From Fimbriimonadaceae bacterium (GTDB lineage Bacteria; Armatimonadota; Fimbriimonadia; Fimbriimonadales; Fimbriimonadaceae), in assembly GCA_020847855.1 (NCBI GenBank), contig JADLBH010000015.1, positions 62,001 through 126,000 on the forward strand: a stretch of 64,000 nt of DNA, read 5' to 3'. Positions 61,298-64,000 of the stretch are shown here, piece after piece; the first letter of the stretch is position 1, and every line of letters starts with the position of its first letter. Under the pieces are notes generated by a model. It did not search any database and had not been told where the DNA came from. It worked only from the letters and a program-made list of their open reading frames with translations. The translations under genes and the position numbers were made by a program.

Positions 61298-62053
61298 ATG
61301 CTCCAGCGAACCTTGCTCCCGGCCCTGCTCGTCGTCGGCCTTACCACGGCGGCCGTCTCGGATCCCTTCCGACCCAGCATCAAAGATCAGATCGCTTTGG
61401 GCAAGCGCGGTGCCGAGCAGGTGCGGAAGGAGGGTAAGGTGATGCCCGAGAACGCCCCGCTCTCGATCGAGGTGCGCCGGATCGGCGAGAAGCTCGTTGC
61501 CCAGATCCCAGCCAAGGAGCGGAAGGACAAACCCTTCGAGTACAGCTTCTCCGTGATTGATGACAAAGACGTGAACGCCTTCGCGATGCCGGGAGGCCCG
61601 ATCTTCGTCTACAAGGGCCTTCTCGACAAACTTGGCAGCGAGGACGCCGTTGCAGGCGTCCTGGGCCACGAGATCATCCATGTGCGGAACCAGCACTGGG
61701 CCAGTGCCTATGCCGACAACACGAAGCGGCGCCTTGGCATTGCGGTCGTCTTGATGCTGTTCAATGCGAGCGACATGATGTTCGACGTCGCGTCGGTGAG
61801 CGACGAGCTGCTCTTCGGCCTCCCCTATTCTCGGCGCCACGAGAGCGAGTCCGACAAGTATGGGTACGACCTGATGGCGGCCGCTGGATACAACCCCGCG
61901 GGAATGGTGGACGTCTTCAACGTCCTGGCCAAGCAGGGCAAGGCGGCGGCCGAGTTCCTGAGCACCCACCCAGACGCGGGAAAGCGCGGCGAGGCCGTCG
62001 CTAAGCGGCTCAAAGAGGACAAGCGAGAGTTTCCCCCTCTGAGGCCCCGGTAA
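61298..62053 (+). CDS. M48-family zinc metallopeptidase, exported
   Basis: This 251-residue peptidase has a signal peptide (LLPALLVVGLTTAAVS), the zinc motif LGHEIIHVRNQH and the third ligand in ESESDKYGYDLMAAAGY. It belongs to the BepA/LoiP/Oma1-like periplasmic group involved in envelope protein quality control. It is encoded between two PilA-like prepilins and transcribed opposite to them. Confidence 0.92.
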   Translation: MLQRTLLPALLVVGLTTAAVSDPFRPSIKDQIALGKRGAEQVRKEGKVMPENAPLSIEVRRIGEKLVAQIPAKERKDKPFEYSFSVIDDKDVNAFAMPGGPIFVYKGLLDKLGSEDAVAGVLGHEIIHVRNQHWASAYADNTKRRLGIAVVLMLFNASDMMFDVASVSDELLFGLPYSRRHESESDKYGYDLMAAAGYNPAGMVDVFNVLAKQGKAAAEFLSTHPDAGKRGEAVAKRLKEDKREFPPLRPR

Positions 62054-62123
62054 AAAGGGGACGGGGCCGGTTCACCCCAGGAAGAGTGCCCGGCCCAAGC
62101 AACACGAAACGCGACCGCGCCGC

Positions 62124-62477
62124 TCAGAGTTCGGAATAGTCCGTGCGCCACTGCTGGGCCGACTTGCTGTTGAAGAGGGCCGGGTCGCGCAGAGGGTTGA
62201 TCGCCAAAGTGCCCGCAATCGGGAACGACGGCGGCCATGAGTTGAAGAACTGCCCGACGTCCGAGCAAACGTCGCCGGGACTCAGGTTCTCGACCATCGC
62301 GCACTGCTCCTTCGCATCCTCGATCTTGGAGAGGTTCCCGACGATCGTGTTCCGGCGGCTGCTCTGCCTCGCCTTCATGAAGTTCGGGACGGCCACTGCC
62401 AAGAGGATGCCGATGATCAGGACTACGATCATGATCTCGACCAGTGTGAATGCGGATTGCTTTCGACTTCGTGCCAT
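62124..62477 (-). CDS. type IV prepilin (PilA-like), Ala at cleavage site
   Basis: This 117-residue paralogue of the 60.8-kb prepilin has FTLVEIMIVVLIIGILLAVA and the same Cys pair (KEQCAMVENLSPGDVC). The residue before Phe+1 is Ala (KQSA-FTLVE), whereas PilD normally needs Gly. The ATG has an AGGTGGAG ribosome site; a longer upstream frame overlaps mrp and is not used. Confidence 0.9.
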   Translation of the reverse strand: MARSRKQSAFTLVEIMIVVLIIGILLAVAVPNFMKARQSSRRNTIVGNLSKIEDAKEQCAMVENLSPGDVCSDVGQFFNSWPPSFPIAGTLAINPLRDPALFNSKSAQQWRTDYSEL

Positions 62478-62581
62478 GCTCCACCTTTCGGCTTCTGCGG
62501 TGGGAATCCTCAGTTGTGAACCCCCACGCGATGCGTCAAGGAGCATGTTCCACCGTTCTAGACGACTACCACCAAGTAGAA

Positions 62582-63676
62582 TTACCTGGATGCGTTCTCG
62601 ACCGTGGCCCAGGTTGGCTCCTCGGCCTTCTTGCGGTGAGCTTGGATGCTGATCTGGGCCGCCAGCGCGCTCGCGACGTTCCGAAAAGCCGCGGCCGCGT
62701 GGGAGTTCGGCGCGCTCACGACGATGGGGCTTCCTACCTCGTCGCCCGCACCCGTCGCGGGGTCGAAGGGGATCGAGCCGAGATAAGGGACGCCCAAGGT
62801 CTGAGCCAGAGCCTCCCCTGGCATGCCGGCGAAGAGGCGCCCTCCCGTCCCGCAATGGGGGCACTTCCACTCGCCCATGTTTTCGATCACGCCCATGACC
62901 GGGGTATCGAGTCGCTCGAAGAGCCCCGTCGCCTTCCCGGCGATCGTTGCGGCGAGCGTGTGGGGCGTGCTCACCACGACGACCCCGGTAAGAGGCACAA
63001 GCTGGGCGAGGCTCATGGGTGCGTCGCCTGTTCCGGGCGGGAGATCCACGATCAGGTAGTCGAGGTCGCCCCAGAGGACGTCAGCGAGAAGCTGCCGAAC
63101 TGTTCCAGCGACCATCGGCCCCCGCCAGAGGACCGCCTGGCCCTCCTCCAAGAGGAATCCGAGCGACATCGCCTTGATCCCGTAGCGTTCCAAGGGGATG
63201 ATCTTGCCGGACGAAGTCATTGGGCGCTCGGTCGTGAGACCAAGCAGCTGGGGGGCGCTAGGGCCGTAGACATCGGCGTCGAGAAGCCCCACCCGACCCC
63301 CAGACTGAGCCAGCGCGATTGCGAGATTCACGGCCACTGTGCTCTTCCCTACGCCGCCCTTGCCGCTCGCGATCGCGATGCACTGGCGGACGCCGGGAAT
63401 CAGATCCTCTGGCTTTGTCTCGCGCTGCCGGACTTGAGCCGTGACCTCGATCGCGACGCTCTCCACTCCAGGCAATCCCATGATCGCCTCCTTCGCCTGG
63501 AGCTCCAGATCCTCCCTCGCAGGGCACGCCGGGGTGGTAAGAACAAGCCGGAAGGAGACGTGTTGATCCTGGATGACGACGTCTTGGACGAACCCCAGCT
63601 TGACGATGTCTCGATGGAGGTCGGGATCTTGAACGACCTCGAGGGCCCGACGAACCTCCGCCTCGGTAACCGGCAC
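62582..63676 (-). CDS. mrp: Mrp/ApbC iron-sulfur cluster carrier ATPase
   Basis: This 364-residue protein has an N-terminal MIP18/DUF59 domain (about 1-80) and a deviant Walker P-loop domain with SGKGGVGKST (104-113) and DLPPGTGDAP. The CPHC motif near residue 272 holds the bridging cluster between two monomers. The start is GTG, six bases after a TAGGCT box. Confidence 0.93.
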   Translation of the reverse strand: MPVTEAEVRRALEVVQDPDLHRDIVKLGFVQDVVIQDQHVSFRLVLTTPACPAREDLELQAKEAIMGLPGVESVAIEVTAQVRQRETKPEDLIPGVRQCIAIASGKGGVGKSTVAVNLAIALAQSGGRVGLLDADVYGPSAPQLLGLTTERPMTSSGKIIPLERYGIKAMSLGFLLEEGQAVLWRGPMVAGTVRQLLADVLWGDLDYLIVDLPPGTGDAPMSLAQLVPLTGVVVVSTPHTLAATIAGKATGLFERLDTPVMGVIENMGEWKCPHCGTGGRLFAGMPGEALAQTLGVPYLGSIPFDPATGAGDEVGSPIVVSAPNSHAAAAFRNVASALAAQISIQAHRKKAEEPTWATVENASR

Positions 63677-63682
63677 GCGGCC

Positions 63683-63688
63683 AGCCTA
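63683..63688 (-). promoter_or_regulatory. -10 box of mrp (leaderless-type)
   Basis: TAGGCT on the minus strand, then six bases and the GTG of mrp. It is in the 32 bases between the ECF sigma factor gene and mrp. Confidence 0.45.
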
Positions 63689-63708
63689 CCTAGTCCCGCC
63701 AGACGGGC

Positions 63709-64000
63709 TCAAACCATCGCAGGGCTGAGGTCCTTCTTGAGCAAGGCCCGCGCCCGGAAGAGCCAGGACTTCACGGTCCCCTCCGGTCGAGCGAGTCGGT
63801 TCGCGATCTCGTTGATTTCCATGGAGTGGACGTGGCGCATCGTCATGATCTCGCGGTATCGGCCAGGGAGCCGGTCAATCGCGGAGCTCAGCTCTTGATC
63901 GCGGAGCGAGTCCGCGACGGTGTCGTGAACCGTGGCCGACCGATCGTCGGCCCGGTTCTCCATGGCATCGTCGGCTTCGGGTCCTCGCTTCCGAGCGCGG
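63709..64000 (-). CDS. C-terminal part of an ECF sigma factor (partial)
   Basis: The frame runs open to the window edge; about 96 residues are visible. It carries sigma region 4: LPGRYREIMTMRHVHSMEI and the helix-turn-helix IANRLARPEGTVKSWLFRAR. The ATG at 63963 is probably internal because the preceding codons are open. The rest, including region 2, lies beyond the window. It is distinct from the sigma factor at the left end. Confidence 0.85.
   Translation of the reverse strand, partial: RARKRGPEADDAMENRADDRSATVHDTVADSLRDQELSSAIDRLPGRYREIMTMRHVHSMEINEIANRLARPEGTVKSWLFRARALLKKDLSPAMV

Noticed and set aside
1-64000. CRISPR arrays, insertion sequences, prophage genes or rRNA
   Set aside because: No spaced direct-repeat arrays, transposase motifs, terminal inverted repeats, phage structural genes or rRNA signatures were seen.

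Overview
The window is compact, high-GC bacterial chromosome: almost every base is coding, neighbouring genes overlap by 4 to 40 bases, and there is no insertion sequence, CRISPR array or rRNA. The gene content fits Armatimonadota, class Fimbriimonadia. It has prepilins with a C-terminal Cys pair, PEP-CTERM-like exported repeat proteins, a DUF1800/DUF1501 Tat-exported pair, YHS-domain envelope proteins and solitary housekeeping genes separated from their usual operon partners. That assignment is an inference from gene content; no rRNA gene is present to test it.

Layout. 0-2.6 kb: the tail of an exported protein, then an ECF sigma factor, a membrane anti-sigma-like protein and a catalytically degenerate HtrA-PDZ protein in one overlapping run. 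2.6-5.7 kb (minus): greA, then secE-nusG-recJ. 5.8-13.5 kb: a membrane protein with a PilT-like ATPase, leuD, a DUF192 lipoprotein, an MFS transporter, an SGNH hydrolase and a large beta-propeller exoprotein. 13.6-20.6 kb: ffh-rpsP-khpA-rimM-obg-nadD-rsfS, a TPR membrane protein and a D-amino-acid-oxidase-type flavoenzyme. 20.6-26.5 kb: a YHS lipoprotein-metB-hom operon, an aminotransferase, rpmB and an Eis-like acetyltransferase. 26.5-33.9 kb: rqcH (NFACT), a PAP2 phosphatase, accD-accA, leuB-trmFO, a small Cys protein and aat.

34.0-37.9 kb is the most unusual part: a tandemly duplicated cassette of exported HAF-type repeat proteins. One copy has decayed to a 47-codon remnant, one PEP-CTERM sorting signal was shortened by a 21-bp deletion between direct repeats, and one signal peptide is thrown out of frame by a 12-base homopolymer. 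38.1-44.0 kb carries rpsB-tsf and pyrH-frr-uppS, split by a 2-kb opposite-strand block holding an exported protein and a broken gene. 44.0-54.3 kb holds a double-YHS protein, rfbD, a Gly-rich exoprotein, flagellin, pirin, parA-parB, a tRNA-Met and the DUF1800/DUF1501 pair. 54.3-57.7 kb (minus) holds asd, trpB and two membrane proteins. 57.7-62.5 kb is a prepilin cluster (PilX-, PilW-, PilV- and PilA-like) with an M48 peptidase and a second PilA-like prepilin. The window ends with mrp and a partial second ECF sigma factor.

Two threads run across the window. Many genes carry a TANNNT-like -10 box 5-8 bases before the start codon and no Shine-Dalgarno sequence, which points to leaderless mRNAs. 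Six convergent gene pairs overlap at their 3' ends.
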